The position numbers and the translations under genes are program-made. Below the pieces are notes generated by a model. The model saw only the letters and a program-made list of their open reading frames with translations. It was not told the origin of the DNA and made no database searches. Below are positions 17,160 through 26,573 of a DNA stretch of 64,000 nt, piece after piece; position 1 is the stretch's first letter, and the number at the start of each line of letters is the position of its first letter. The stretch is from Azospirillum lipoferum (GTDB taxonomy: Bacteria; Pseudomonadota; Alphaproteobacteria; Azospirillales; Azospirillaceae), in assembly GCF_024170005.1 (NCBI RefSeq), contig NZ_JALJXJ010000005.1, positions 310,001-374,000 of the forward strand, given 5' to 3'.

Positions 17160-20100
17160 CTACCGGGAAGGGAACCTGACCGGCAGGTCGAACGTCTTCG
17201 TTGACAGGGCAGAGCGTGATCCGGTGGCAATGGACGCCGTCATGAACAGAACGGTATCGCGCACCGGCTCACCGCCGATTGTCTGGGTCGGCAGGGCGAT
17301 GCGCAGCAGCGCACCGTCCCCGGCCGCGGATGCCGACCGGCCCTTCAGCAGCCGCAGCAAGGCCCAGGGGCCGCGCTCGACCAGGGTCAGCGTATCGCCG
17401 GCCGCCGCCTCCGCTTCGCTCGCCAGCGCATTCTTCGGGCGATAGGGAGAACCGGCGGCCCAGCGGAAGCTGAGCAGCAGCGGTTGCCCCGCCTTCCAGA
17501 CCAGCGGTTCGGAACCGGCCGACGCGCCGACCGCGCTGGTTCCGGAGCGGGCCGACCAGTCGATGATGTGCTCCGCCCCCAGTTCCTGTGCGCGGTTGGT
17601 GCCGTAGGTGAAACGGACGCTCACCGGTGCGGAGCGGGCGACCGCGTCGAGCAGTGGCCGCGCCGCCTCCATCTTTTCCAGGAACGCCGCGAGTTCGGGC
17701 GTCGCCGCCTTCATGACGACGGCGCGGTTCTCGTCGAGCTGCTCGAAGAAGCGGCGAACCTCCTTGGGGTCGGCATCGGGCGCGCCGCGGGCAAGGTCGG
17801 AGCGGACGAAGGGGAAGCGGCCCGCCAGCGATTGCGAGAAGAGGGCGTCGAGCTTCGTCACCGCCGCATCGAGGGCTGGCGCCGACAGTTCCGCCGGCGG
17901 GACCGGCAGCGGCGGCAATGATGGCAAAGGTGGCAGCTGGGGCGGCAGCCGTGCCGGCGGAGGGGTGTCGATCGGCGCGGGCGGCGGGCTGGCGACGGCC
18001 ACCTGCCTGGGCTCGGCGGGAGTTGCGGCCGGGGGCGGAGCCGGAACCGGTGCTGCCGGAGCGGGCACTTTGCTCTCTGGGCGCCTGCTTTCGGGAGCAG
18101 CGGGTTTGGCCGGTGCCGGCTCTTCCGGGGCCTTGGCGACCACGCGGGTGGCCAATTGCGCCGGCAGGGCGGCGACGGCCGGGTTCAGGGCCAGCACGCC
18201 TCCCTCGCCGCTGGTGAGCAGCGAACCGGACGACGGGGTGTCCAGCGACAGGACGGCGGCACGGGCGGCAGTGGCGGCGGTGGACAGCGCCTCGGTGATG
18301 CGGTCGGCGGTGTCGCGGCCGGGCAGGTCGGCCATCGCCGCCTTCTGGAGAGCCAGCTTGACGGCATCCGGCAGGCCGCGCGCGGGGTCCTGCAAGGCGG
18401 CGGCGATCGGCCAGCCGGCGGCCTCGGTGACGGCATCGACCAGCCGGCCGAGGTCCGTGACATCCTCCTCGGCCGGTGCTTGCGGCAGGTCGCGCAGCCG
18501 GTCGGCCAAGGCCTGTGCCCGCAGGCGCAGGGGATTGCGGGTGTAGAGTTCCTCGGCCAGCGGGGCGGCGAGCTGCACCGATTCCGCCCGCAGGGCCACG
18601 GCGATGGTCCGGGCGTCCAGGTTGGGGAGGTCGGCACCGGCGGCGATTCGCGTGATGAAGCCGTCCGTCGCCGCCACCGGCGGGCGCGGCACAGCGTCAT
18701 AGACGCTTTCGGCCAGAGCCTGCAATTCATCGAACCCGCTGTTGCGGCGGAAGCGGTCGTACCGCTCCAGTGCGCCGCGCCGGCCGCCGATGCGATCCAG
18801 CTGCGCGGCCAGCCGGCGGAAGGCGGGCAGATCCTCGACGCGCCGGGGATTGGTGACCGGCGGCAGGTCGGTCAGGGCGGCACTCGGCAGCAGGGCATCG
18901 CGGATCGGCCGCAGCACCGCACGGCGCAGGGTGACCGAGGCGAGCCGCCGCTTGTCCTCGTCGAACCCGCTGATCAGCGAGGTCGGCAGCAGCGGCGTCG
19001 CCAGCCGGTCGCGCTCCATCACGGCGGTGGCGGCGATCACGCGGCCTACCATGGGACCGTCGACGACGGCGTCGCGCGACAGCAGGGCCCGCCGCAGGTC
19101 GGCGACCGGTGCGGCGACGGCGGCGCTCCCGGCGGACACCATGGCAAAGCCCTGCCACGCGGCGACCGACAGGACCGCTGCCGATGCGGCCAGCGTGGCC
19201 TGGGCGATGCGGCGCCGGCGACGGCCCTGCAGGAAGGCGGCTTCGGACGGCCGGCCATAGCCGGGCTCGGCGAAGGCGCGGCCGGGCAGCAGGTCGCGGG
19301 CGAAGGCAGGGCGGCGCCCGCCCGTCGCCGTCGCGCAGGCGCCGGTCAGGGCGATGCCGCGCAGCGGGAGGGGCTCGGCAGCGTTGTCTCCGCCCAGCGC
19401 GCCGTCCAGGAACAGCGCCAGCGGGTGGCGTACCGTCTCCAGCGATGCGGGGAGAAGCGGCAGGCGCACACCGGCGACACCGCCGGCAAGGGCATCCGCC
19501 TCCAGCAGGGCCAGGTCGGATTGGATGGCGTCGAACGCCTCGCCCACCCGGCCGGGTTCGAAGGGCAGCAGCCAGTCATGCGGGCTGGTCCATCCCAGCA
19601 CGCCGTCGAGCAGGGCCGCGGGTATGGCGGCGCAGAGATCGGCGAAGCCGTCGAGGGACTCCGCCCGCACCACCACGACATGCACCGGGCAGACCATGCC
19701 CAGTTCGTCGCGGATCGCTCGCAGGCGCATGCGCAGGGACTCCGCCCGCTTTGCCAGCGCCTTGCGCGGGGCTTCGCGCTCCGCCGCGGCGCGCAGTTCG
19801 TCGGCGCCGACCATCAGCAGGATGCCGTCCAGCGGCCGGCGCGTCGGCCGTTTGCGGATCGCCGCGACCAGGGACGGCCAGGAGGCGTCGAGCCTGGACC
19901 CGTCGGCCGAATCAGCGCCGGCATGCAGGATCGCCGCCCCTTCGCAGAACCACCAGCAGCCGTTCTCGCTGTTGCCGTCCTCCGGCCAGTTGACATGGGT
20001 CGGGTCGGTGGCGAGCAGCGCCGGACCGCCGACGCCGAAGGCGAGAAACCAGGGGATGTCGCCGCGCCGCAGGGGCCCGCGCATCTGCCGGGTCAGGATG

Positions 20101-20435
20101 TCCAGCCCCTCGCCATAGGTACGGGCCAGCGGCGGCTTGCCGGCGGCAGCCCTCGACGGCGGCGGCGCCTCCGCCCGCACATGCAGGGGCGAGGACGGCT
20201 TGGCCCGGCGCGCGGGTGCCTTGGCGCGGGCCGCGATCTTGGCGGCGGGTTTGCGCATGCGCCGCAGCCGGGCGCGCAGCTTGGGCCAGACCGACCGGGT
20301 CGCCCGGTAGAGGATGTAGAGCGGCAGCGCCGCCAGCAGGAAGGGCAGGTAGGCGAAGACGAAGGACAGGATCCAGCCGACGGCGGACCCGATGGAGGAG
20401 AGCAGGAATTCCAGCGTCAGGATCAGTAGGACCAT
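17160..20435 (-). CDS. TssM/IcmF-like inner-membrane protein lacking a Walker A motif
   Basis: A 1,091-residue protein with the layout of type VI secretion TssM: two N-terminal membrane helices (about 1-44), a cytosolic domain, a third helix (about 409-430) and a long periplasmic part. Residues 129-205 (IPWFLAFGVGGP, then NGCWWFCEGAAILHAG and RPLDGILLMVGADEL) align with the IcmF NTPase region, but where TssM normally reads GxxGxGKT there is GVGGPALLATD. The C-terminus has GPWALLRLLKG, a hallmark of the TssM end domain. A Pro-rich linker covers about 770-850. The start at 20435 overlaps the TssL-like gene by 13 bases. No tail-tube or sheath genes are nearby. Confidence 0.75.
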   Translation of the reverse strand: MVLLILTLEFLLSSIGSAVGWILSFVFAYLPFLLAALPLYILYRATRSVWPKLRARLRRMRKPAAKIAARAKAPARRAKPSSPLHVRAEAPPPSRAAAGKPPLARTYGEGLDILTRQMRGPLRRGDIPWFLAFGVGGPALLATDPTHVNWPEDGNSENGCWWFCEGAAILHAGADSADGSRLDASWPSLVAAIRKRPTRRPLDGILLMVGADELRAAAEREAPRKALAKRAESLRMRLRAIRDELGMVCPVHVVVVRAESLDGFADLCAAIPAALLDGVLGWTSPHDWLLPFEPGRVGEAFDAIQSDLALLEADALAGGVAGVRLPLLPASLETVRHPLALFLDGALGGDNAAEPLPLRGIALTGACATATGGRRPAFARDLLPGRAFAEPGYGRPSEAAFLQGRRRRRIAQATLAASAAVLSVAAWQGFAMVSAGSAAVAAPVADLRRALLSRDAVVDGPMVGRVIAATAVMERDRLATPLLPTSLISGFDEDKRRLASVTLRRAVLRPIRDALLPSAALTDLPPVTNPRRVEDLPAFRRLAAQLDRIGGRRGALERYDRFRRNSGFDELQALAESVYDAVPRPPVAATDGFITRIAAGADLPNLDARTIAVALRAESVQLAAPLAEELYTRNPLRLRAQALADRLRDLPQAPAEEDVTDLGRLVDAVTEAAGWPIAAALQDPARGLPDAVKLALQKAAMADLPGRDTADRITEALSTAATAARAAVLSLDTPSSGSLLTSGEGGVLALNPAVAALPAQLATRVVAKAPEEPAPAKPAAPESRRPESKVPAPAAPVPAPPPAATPAEPRQVAVASPPPAPIDTPPPARLPPQLPPLPSLPPLPVPPAELSAPALDAAVTKLDALFSQSLAGRFPFVRSDLARGAPDADPKEVRRFFEQLDENRAVVMKAATPELAAFLEKMEAARPLLDAVARSAPVSVRFTYGTNRAQELGAEHIIDWSARSGTSAVGASAGSEPLVWKAGQPLLLSFRWAAGSPYRPKNALASEAEAAAGDTLTLVERGPWALLRLLKGRSASAAGDGALLRIALPTQTIGGEPVRDTVLFMTASIATGSRSALSTKTFDLPVRFPSR

Positions 20436-21178
20436 GACAGCCCCATATCCTCGACCGCCGAGCGGGCGCCGCGCAGGTCGCGCTGGAGATCGTTCACCGC
20501 GGTGCTCCAGAGCAGATGCGAAACCAGCAGGAACAGCGCCGCCACGCCGCCGACCGCCATCCACCAGCGCCGGGCCGACGGACGGAAGCTGCCGAGCACC
20601 GCACCCGCCGGCGGATCATAGGCGCGCGGGCTGGCAAGACTGGCCTTCTGCGGTTCCGTTCCACCCTCCTTGCCGGTGAGGATCCGGTGCAGCGGCGAGC
20701 GCCGCGCCGTCGCCTGGGCATCCTCGGGAAAACCGAGAGCCAGTGCCGCGAGATAGACCGCGGCAAGCCCGCGGTCGGCCCTGGCCCCCTGGCGGATCAG
20801 GTCGTCGGCCTGGACGAACAGGGTCTGGAGGTTGGCGTTCGCACCGAACAGGCGGCCGGCGACGACGGCATCCGCCGGCTTCACCTGGGCCAATGCCTGA
20901 TCCGCCAGCATCGCCATCGCGAAGACCGCTTTCACCACCATGCCATGAGCAGCGGGACCCTGGGCGGTCGCCGCCGCGCTCATGCCGTGGAGCGTGGCGA
21001 CCAGCCGGTCGGCGACCGAACCGGCGGCGGCCTGCTCCTGCGCACAGGCGGCCAGCAGGTCGGCGTGGAAGGCGCGGAACAGGGCCAGGACATTCGGGCC
21101 GGCGCTACGCGTTGTGTCGAGGATGGTGACGGGCGCAGTCGGCGGCGCAACCGGTGAAGGAGCGGTCCGGACGGTCAT
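20423..21178 (-). CDS. TssL/DotU (IcmH)-like inner-membrane protein
   Basis: A 251-residue protein: a helical cytosolic domain (about 30-165) followed by one membrane segment near residues 208-228 and a short periplasmic tail, the topology of TssL/DotU. Key similarities are FHADLLAACAQE, VFAMAMLADQALAQV (DotU proteins have a ..A..DE..L.. motif here; this one has DQ), LFGANANLQTLFVQADDL and the closing VYLAALALGFPED, matching the family's llEl-yv-cl-lGF pattern. Its ATG overlaps the TssJ-like stop by 4 bases. Together with the neighbours it would form an inner-membrane platform. No peptidoglycan-binding C-terminal domain is present. Confidence 0.72.
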   Translation of the reverse strand: MTVRTAPSPVAPPTAPVTILDTTRSAGPNVLALFRAFHADLLAACAQEQAAAGSVADRLVATLHGMSAAATAQGPAAHGMVVKAVFAMAMLADQALAQVKPADAVVAGRLFGANANLQTLFVQADDLIRQGARADRGLAAVYLAALALGFPEDAQATARRSPLHRILTGKEGGTEPQKASLASPRAYDPPAGAVLGSFRPSARRWWMAVGGVAALFLLVSHLLWSTAVNDLQRDLRGARSAVEDMGLSWSY

Positions 21179-21663
21179 GGCGCGGTGTCCCTCGGCAACG
21201 GAGCCATGGTGAAGCCGTCGCGTCCCAGCCGGATGTCCAGTTGGCTTGCACCATCCGGCGACTGGCCCAGCAACGCGCGGTGTGCGCCCGGCGTGCCATA
21301 CCGGGCGAAGACGATGGTCGCGGACGGGGTTGCGGCGAAAGGGGGAAGGCTGCGCAGGATCACGCTCTGGCCGGGCACCATCTCCCACGAGGCGATGGCG
21401 ATCCGGCCGGCGGCCTCGCCGTTCAGGGCCACCCGGTCGCGGAACCAGCTTGCGGCGTCGAGTGTACCGAGCCGGCGCGCCAGGGCCGGGTCGGCCACCC
21501 GCACCACGTCGACGGCGACCGGGCGCCGGCCGTTGGCGTCGGCATCGGCGGTGATGCGGAGCATCGGGGCCGTTCCCATCCCGCCGTCCATGGTGGACGG
21601 CGCGGCCTTGTCCGCGGCGCAGCCGGCAAGCAGCAGGGCGATCGTCAGAGCCAGACGCCTCAT
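21175..21663 (-). CDS. TssJ-like outer-membrane lipoprotein
   Basis: A 162-residue protein with a clear lipoprotein signal: RRLALTIALLLAGC, cleavage before the cysteine at residue 16. The mature part is beta-rich, with VDVVRVADPALARRLGTLDAASWFRDR and WEMVPGQSVILRSLPPF, the latter like the PG-containing strand of TssJ/VasD lipoproteins. TssJ anchors the type VI membrane complex to the outer membrane through TssM. Gene order here (J, L, M, with overlaps) supports that role. Similarity is weak enough that another small envelope lipoprotein cannot be excluded without structure prediction. Confidence 0.65.
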   Translation of the reverse strand: MRRLALTIALLLAGCAADKAAPSTMDGGMGTAPMLRITADADANGRRPVAVDVVRVADPALARRLGTLDAASWFRDRVALNGEAAGRIAIASWEMVPGQSVILRSLPPFAATPSATIVFARYGTPGAHRALLGQSPDGASQLDIRLGRDGFTMAPLPRDTAP

Positions 21664-21665
21664 GG

Positions 21666-22049
21666 TCAGCCGCCCGCCCCGCCGGCGCAGACATAGCCGG
21701 CCGGCGTGTGACGGTACCAGTTGCCTGCCGCCTCCGCACAAGGCGCCAGGACGCGGTCGTTCTGCTGCGGCATGGCCGGTTCGGCGGCCGATGCCGGTGC
21801 AGCGCCATCCGTGCTCCGGCCGTTCGCCGGGCGGTTGGTGAGGGCGAAGGACTCCTCGTCCTCCTCCACGATCATCACGTAGCGGGTGCGCTTGGACGGA
21901 TAGCGGATGCCGACGTCGTAATCGCCGTCGGCGACCCGTTCCAGGATCGCGGCGGATTTTTCGCTGCCGAACGGAGCGCAGGCCGACCCGGCGAGCAGGA
22001 CCGGCAGCAGCATCGCCACGGCAAGGCAGCGACGGAGGGGGCGTGTCAT
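21666..22049 (-). CDS. Small secreted (possibly lipid-anchored) protein, unknown
   Basis: A 127-residue protein starting at ATG 22049, with AGGAG 7 bases upstream; an ATG at 22067 that overlaps the stop of the previous gene is the alternative. The signal peptide (RPLRRCLAVAMLLPVLLAGSAC) ends in a cysteine, but with Gly at -3 the lipobox is not canonical. The mature part has GDYDVGIRYPSKRTRYVMIVEEDEESFAL and then a low-complexity stretch, ending with NWYRHTPAGYVCAGG. Cys pairs could form a disulfide. It is coupled to the TssJ-like gene (2-base gap). No family recognised. Confidence 0.6.
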   Translation of the reverse strand: MTRPLRRCLAVAMLLPVLLAGSACAPFGSEKSAAILERVADGDYDVGIRYPSKRTRYVMIVEEDEESFALTNRPANGRSTDGAAPASAAEPAMPQQNDRVLAPCAEAAGNWYRHTPAGYVCAGGAGG

Positions 22050-22063
22050 CGGGATGCTCCTGC

Positions 22064-25000
22064 TCATGCCGGAACGGTCGTCTGCGGCCCGATCGCGATG
22101 GCCGTGGCGGCTGCGGCGGCGCCCGCTTCCATCAGGTCGGGCGGGGTCGGGTCGATGCCGGCGTCGGCCAGCGTCCGGTAGACGGACCGCCAGACCAGTT
22201 CCGGCACGGCGAAGCTGGCGTCATGGTCCTTGACCCAGAAGAACAGGTTGTACTTGCACAGCCACTGGCCGTTGACGGCGCGGAAGCCGTCATAGCGGAC
22301 GAAGGGCAGCCCGCCGGTGGCGTTGGGCATCACCCGGTCCGCCGCACGGAGTGCCGCGGTCAGCAGGCCGCCCATCCGGCCGGGGTCGATGCTGGCGTCG
22401 GCGAAATATTCCAGCTTCATCGAGACGCGCTCGACCGCGCTGAAATTGACGACGGTGGCCTCCGACACCTTGGCGTTGGGCATGGCGACGATGAAGCCGG
22501 CGACGTTGCGCACCCGCACCGTCCGCCATGTCATGTCCACCACGACGCCGCGGACGATGTCGGTGATCTGGATGCTGTCGCCGATCTGGAACGGCCGTTC
22601 GATGTTGAGGACGATGCCGGAGAAGACGTTGGCGATGTTCGCCTGGATGGCGAGGCCGACGACCATGCCGACGAGGCCCGATGCCGCCAGCAGGCTGGTG
22701 ATCGGCTGCTTCAGCACGAAGGCGATGATGCCGCAGCCGGCGAAGCCGAAGACGATCAGGGTGGAGAAGCGGCGGACGATGGCGGGGATGCGCCGCTGGG
22801 TGCGGATCTCCAGCGGGGTCCAGACGAAGCGTTCCAGCGTGCGGTCGACCAGGATGGCCGGCACGATCCACCACAGCACGTTGATGCCGTTCACCACCAT
22901 GGCGATGCCGCTGGGCGGCAGCGTCGCCACCGCCTGGTCCAGCGCGATGTTGCCGGCCGACATCAGCAGGAGCGGCCAGGACAGGATGCGCATGAACAGC
23001 GTCTGGATCTTCCAGAACTGGCCGCGGTCGCGCCGGTCCATGAATGCTGCGAAGACCGCCAGCACGGCGCTGAAGATGGCGATGTAGACGAAGAAGTCGC
23101 GGTGGATGAAGTCGCGCGCCGCCGGGGCGTCGGGCGTCGCCACCACGCCGAAATCGACGCGGGAGAAGTCCGGCTGCGGCCGGCCAAAGCCGACATAGTT
23201 GGGATCGCCCTCGCTGCTCACGCTGGTGACGTCCTGGGAGATCCAGGCGCGCGCCAGCCGCCAGCCGGGCGACGCGGCCAGGACCCGCTTGGCGCGCAGC
23301 TGGTCAAGCAGGGTCGAGCTTTCGCTCTCCCCCTCCAGCGCCCGGCGGAAGCGGTCGGCGAGGCTGAGGTCGGCGGCCGACGCGGTCTCCGCCGCGGCCA
23401 TCGCCTTCAGCTTCTCGACGAAGTCATTGGTGTTCACCAGCGACATGCCGAGCACGTCGGTGACGAACATCACCGTGTTCCGGTTCTGCGTCCGGTGGCG
23501 GAAGCTGATGCCGACCGAATGGCTGCCGTAGGGCGGCCGCTGGTCGGAGAAGTTCAGCGAGAAACGCCCCTCGATCCGGTAGGCGACGTAGGTCGTCACC
23601 TCGCCGCGCTCCTCGCGGTAGGGCTTGCCGAGTTCCACCGGCTTGACCGCGTTGGTGAAGACGACGTCGGCCGGGTTGAAGGCGCCGCGGTAGCGGAACC
23701 AGACGGTCAGGTTCAGCGTCGCTTCGTTGGCATCCGGGTTGAGGTCGCGGATCTCGTGCAGCTGGACGCCGGTGTAGATGACGTCCGTCTTGTACATGAA
23801 GCGGTCGTTGACATAGAGCGCCCGCCCGCGCTGCACCTCCTCCAGGAAATTGGAGACGCCGGCCTCGCGGATCGGCTGGAGCTGGGTCAGCGCCGCCACC
23901 GGGTTCAGGCCGTTGTAGGTCGCCATCATCACCGGCAGGGTCGCCTGCCCGCGGGCGTCGAAGGTCCAGGTGCCGGCATTGCCCTGGAAGGCGGTTTCGG
24001 CCCGGTCATGGCCGGCGATGGCGAGGCGCAGCGCGTCGCCGTCCGGCTTGCCGCCGCCGTGATGTCCGGTGGCGATGGCGTCGGCGATCAGGTCGACGCC
24101 GTCGGCCCCCAGCGCCGCCGCCCAGTCGGGCACCGCGTTGAAGCGCTTCACATATTGGCCGTAGAAGCGTTGCGCCCGCTCGTTCGCCGTGTCGAACAGC
24201 ACGGGCGAGGCGACCAGCAGGCCATGACCATAGGCCTCCGGTGTCAATGCCTTGGGGTTCACCTGGGTCTGGGCGACGATCTCGGTCCGGAAGGCGGCGG
24301 TCGCCATCTCCGAGCTGCCGGCGATCAGGTTGCGCAGGCCGGTATCGCGCAGGGCGACCACCACCCGCGCGCTGTCCGCCGCGGAGCCGATGACGACGAT
24401 GGCACCGGTCGGCATCCGCTCCTTCACCGCCTGGGCGAGCGCCGGCAGGGCGCCGGTCCCGCCGCGTCCGGGGGCGTAGGTCCACTGGTTGACCAGTTTG
24501 GTGCCGAAGCGCTGGAGGATGCTGTCGAACTGGCCGGCCAGTGACGCCGCCTGTTCGCTATCCTCGCGGATGATGGCGACCGTCGGCTCCCCCACCACGT
24601 TGCGGACATAGTTGGCGAGGAAGCGGATCTCGTGGGTGCGGTCGAAGCCGATGCTGAACAGCCACGGGCTGGGTGCTGTGTCCGCCGGACGGACCAGCGG
24701 GCGCGGGGCGATCAGCGGAATCTTCTTCTGGGCATAGATGGCGGTGGCGCTGTCGGTGGCGTCGGGTGTGTGGCCGATCACCGCGACGATGGCCGGGTCG
24801 TTGGCGATGCGCCGGGCGATCTCCAGCGACTTGCCCTTGTCGCCCTCGTCGTCGAAGGGCCTGACCTCCACCGGGCGTCCGCCGATGCCGCCGGCCGCAT
24901 TGAGGGTGTCGGCACGCAGGGCGGCCCCCTTGCGCAGCGCCAGCCCGAGGGCCGCGTCCGGCCCGCTCAGCGGCCCCACCACGGCGAGCGCCAGCGGCTC

Positions 25001-25156
25001 CCCGGTCCGCTCGCCGAGGAAGCCGGCGCGTACCACCAGCGACACCAGCACGGTGACCAGCATCGCCGCCGCCAGGATCAGGGCGAAGCGCGCCTTCTTG
25101 GTCATGTGCGACCAGCGCAGCGGCGGCCGGGAACGGGGCTGGAGCGAACTCAGCAT
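22064..25156 (-). CDS. Chimeric receptor-channel: periplasmic binding protein + LGIC-ectodomain-like region + MscS channel
   Basis: A 1,030-residue membrane protein. Residues 24-44 are a signal anchor. Residues 54 to about 415 form a type I periplasmic binding domain of the Leu/Ile/Val receptor kind (VVGPLSGPDAALGLALRKGA, AVIGHTPDATDSATAIY, GTWTFDARGQATLPVMM). Residues about 452-575 (VIYTGVQLHEIRDLNP, LNLTVWFRYRG, RPPYGSHSVGISFRH) resemble the beta-sandwich ligand-binding domain of pentameric ligand-gated channels. Five hydrophobic segments (about 685-850) lead into MscS TM3 (GLVGMVVGLAIQANIANVFSG) and the beta domain (RPFQIGDSIQITDIVRGVVVDM, PNAKVSEATVVNFS). ATG 25156 has GAGG upstream. It sits between the HlyD-like and TssJLM-like genes. 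Ligand and ion are unknown. Confidence 0.8.
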   Translation of the reverse strand: MLSSLQPRSRPPLRWSHMTKKARFALILAAAMLVTVLVSLVVRAGFLGERTGEPLALAVVGPLSGPDAALGLALRKGAALRADTLNAAGGIGGRPVEVRPFDDEGDKGKSLEIARRIANDPAIVAVIGHTPDATDSATAIYAQKKIPLIAPRPLVRPADTAPSPWLFSIGFDRTHEIRFLANYVRNVVGEPTVAIIREDSEQAASLAGQFDSILQRFGTKLVNQWTYAPGRGGTGALPALAQAVKERMPTGAIVVIGSAADSARVVVALRDTGLRNLIAGSSEMATAAFRTEIVAQTQVNPKALTPEAYGHGLLVASPVLFDTANERAQRFYGQYVKRFNAVPDWAAALGADGVDLIADAIATGHHGGGKPDGDALRLAIAGHDRAETAFQGNAGTWTFDARGQATLPVMMATYNGLNPVAALTQLQPIREAGVSNFLEEVQRGRALYVNDRFMYKTDVIYTGVQLHEIRDLNPDANEATLNLTVWFRYRGAFNPADVVFTNAVKPVELGKPYREERGEVTTYVAYRIEGRFSLNFSDQRPPYGSHSVGISFRHRTQNRNTVMFVTDVLGMSLVNTNDFVEKLKAMAAAETASAADLSLADRFRRALEGESESSTLLDQLRAKRVLAASPGWRLARAWISQDVTSVSSEGDPNYVGFGRPQPDFSRVDFGVVATPDAPAARDFIHRDFFVYIAIFSAVLAVFAAFMDRRDRGQFWKIQTLFMRILSWPLLLMSAGNIALDQAVATLPPSGIAMVVNGINVLWWIVPAILVDRTLERFVWTPLEIRTQRRIPAIVRRFSTLIVFGFAGCGIIAFVLKQPITSLLAASGLVGMVVGLAIQANIANVFSGIVLNIERPFQIGDSIQITDIVRGVVVDMTWRTVRVRNVAGFIVAMPNAKVSEATVVNFSAVERVSMKLEYFADASIDPGRMGGLLTAALRAADRVMPNATGGLPFVRYDGFRAVNGQWLCKYNLFFWVKDHDASFAVPELVWRSVYRTLADAGIDPTPPDLMEAGAAAAATAIAIGPQTTVPA

Positions 25157-25202
25157 CGGGTGAACCTCGGGAGAGGGGAATTTCTCATCGGCCGGACCAT
25201 CC

Positions 25203-26573
25203 TCACCGCTCCTGCATCGCGTGCTGGAGGCCGTTGAGGACCGGCGAGAAGACATAGTCGAGGATCGTGCGGCGCCCGGTCAGGATGCTGCAGGTCACCC
25301 GCACGCCGGGGAAAAGCTCGTAGGTCTTGCCGCCATAGTCGAAGCGGGTCACCGGCAGCTCGACGCGGACCTTGTAGTAGGACTGCTTGTTGGCATCGAG
25401 CAGCGTGTCGGGGCTGATCGTCCGCACCCGGCCCTCGATGTGGCCGAAGCGCGAGGCGTCGCTGCCGGCCAGCGTCACCACCACCGGCTGGTCGGCGCGG
25501 ACATAGCCGATGTCCTGCACCGGCAGGCGGGCATCCACCACCAGATTGCCGTCGCGCGGCACCAGCTCCACCACCGTCTCACCCGCCTTGACGACGGCGC
25601 CCTTGGTGGAGACGGCCAGCGTCTTGACGATGCCGTCCATCGGCGCCCGCATGCTGGAGCGGTCGAGGCTGTCCTGGTAACGGGTCAGCCGCTGCGACAG
25701 CTCGTTGTGGTTGCGCCGCGCCTCGTCCAGCGCGTTGCGGCCCTCTTCCTCGTACTTGCGGCCGATCCACACCAGCTTGCTGCGGGCTTCGGCCAGGGCG
25801 GCCTCGGCCTGGGCCAGGGTGGCGCGGTCCTCGGCGATGGAGCCGGTGATGCGGGCGTCGTCGCGCAGAAGCTCCAGATGTTTCATCCGGTTGGTGATCT
25901 CGCGTTTCAGCAGGCTTTCGCTGATCGACAGCTGTTCGCGGATCAGACCCTGCGCCACCTGGGAGCCGGAGATGCGGGCGCGCACGGCGGCCGACTGCTG
26001 TTCGCGCTGGACGATGTCCTGGCGCTGGATGTCGAGGTCGGAGGCCAGCCGGTCGTGCCGGGCACGGAACAGGTCGCGGGTCTGCGCCACCAGATCCGGC
26101 CGTTCGCGGGCCAGCTTTTCCGGGAAGTCGATGGTTTCGCGCCGGGCCACTTCGGCTTCCAGCCGGGCGATGTCGGCGGAAAGCGAGCCGAGACGCAGGC
26201 GCAGCTCCTCCAGATCGGCGCGGGTCTTGGTCTGGTCCAGCTCGACCAGCACCTGCCCGGCCTTCACCGAATCGCCTTCCTGCACCAGGATATCGCGGAT
26301 GATGCCGCCTTCGAAATGCTGGACCGACTGGTTGTAGGCGAGCGGCACCACGTCGCCGGGCGCACTGCTGGAGACGTTCAGTTCGGCGATGGATGCCCAG
26401 CCCAACGCGGCCAGGAAGGCGGCGATGCTGACGGCGAACAGGCCGTCGCCGAAACGGCTGTCAGTCTCCGGTGCCGTGGCGGTGGTGAAGGGCAGAGCCG
26501 CTGCCGTTGCGCTTCCCAGGGGAAGAGCAGGACTTGCGACCGGCTTGCGGGTCAGCAGGGGGAACGGCTTCAT
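25203..26573 (-). CDS. Type I secretion membrane fusion protein (HlyD/LapC-like)
   Basis: A 456-residue periplasmic adaptor. A short cytosolic start is followed by one membrane helix (about 45-65) and the biotinyl-lipoyl-like half AYNQSVQHFEGGIIRDILVQEGDSVKAGQVLVELDQT, typical of HlyD proteins. A long coiled-coil hairpin (about 115-320) follows, then the second lipoyl half (SSMRAPMDGIVKTLAVSTKGAVVKAGETVVELVP) and a beta-barrel end. It would link the inner-membrane ABC protein to the TolC-like channel. Its ATG overlaps the ABC gene stop by 4 bases. Confidence 0.88.
   Translation of the reverse strand: MKPFPLLTRKPVASPALPLGSATAAALPFTTATAPETDSRFGDGLFAVSIAAFLAALGWASIAELNVSSSAPGDVVPLAYNQSVQHFEGGIIRDILVQEGDSVKAGQVLVELDQTKTRADLEELRLRLGSLSADIARLEAEVARRETIDFPEKLARERPDLVAQTRDLFRARHDRLASDLDIQRQDIVQREQQSAAVRARISGSQVAQGLIREQLSISESLLKREITNRMKHLELLRDDARITGSIAEDRATLAQAEAALAEARSKLVWIGRKYEEEGRNALDEARRNHNELSQRLTRYQDSLDRSSMRAPMDGIVKTLAVSTKGAVVKAGETVVELVPRDGNLVVDARLPVQDIGYVRADQPVVVTLAGSDASRFGHIEGRVRTISPDTLLDANKQSYYKVRVELPVTRFDYGGKTYELFPGVRVTCSILTGRRTILDYVFSPVLNGLQHAMQER

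Noticed and set aside
17160..21663. A complete type VI secretion system
   Set aside because: Only TssJ/L/M-like proteins are present; no Hcp, VgrG, sheath, baseplate or ClpV gene lies anywhere in the window.
22043..24544. An 833-codon + strand open frame opposite the SBP-MscS gene
   Set aside because: The antisense frame is open only because of GC-rich third positions; the - strand has clear domains.
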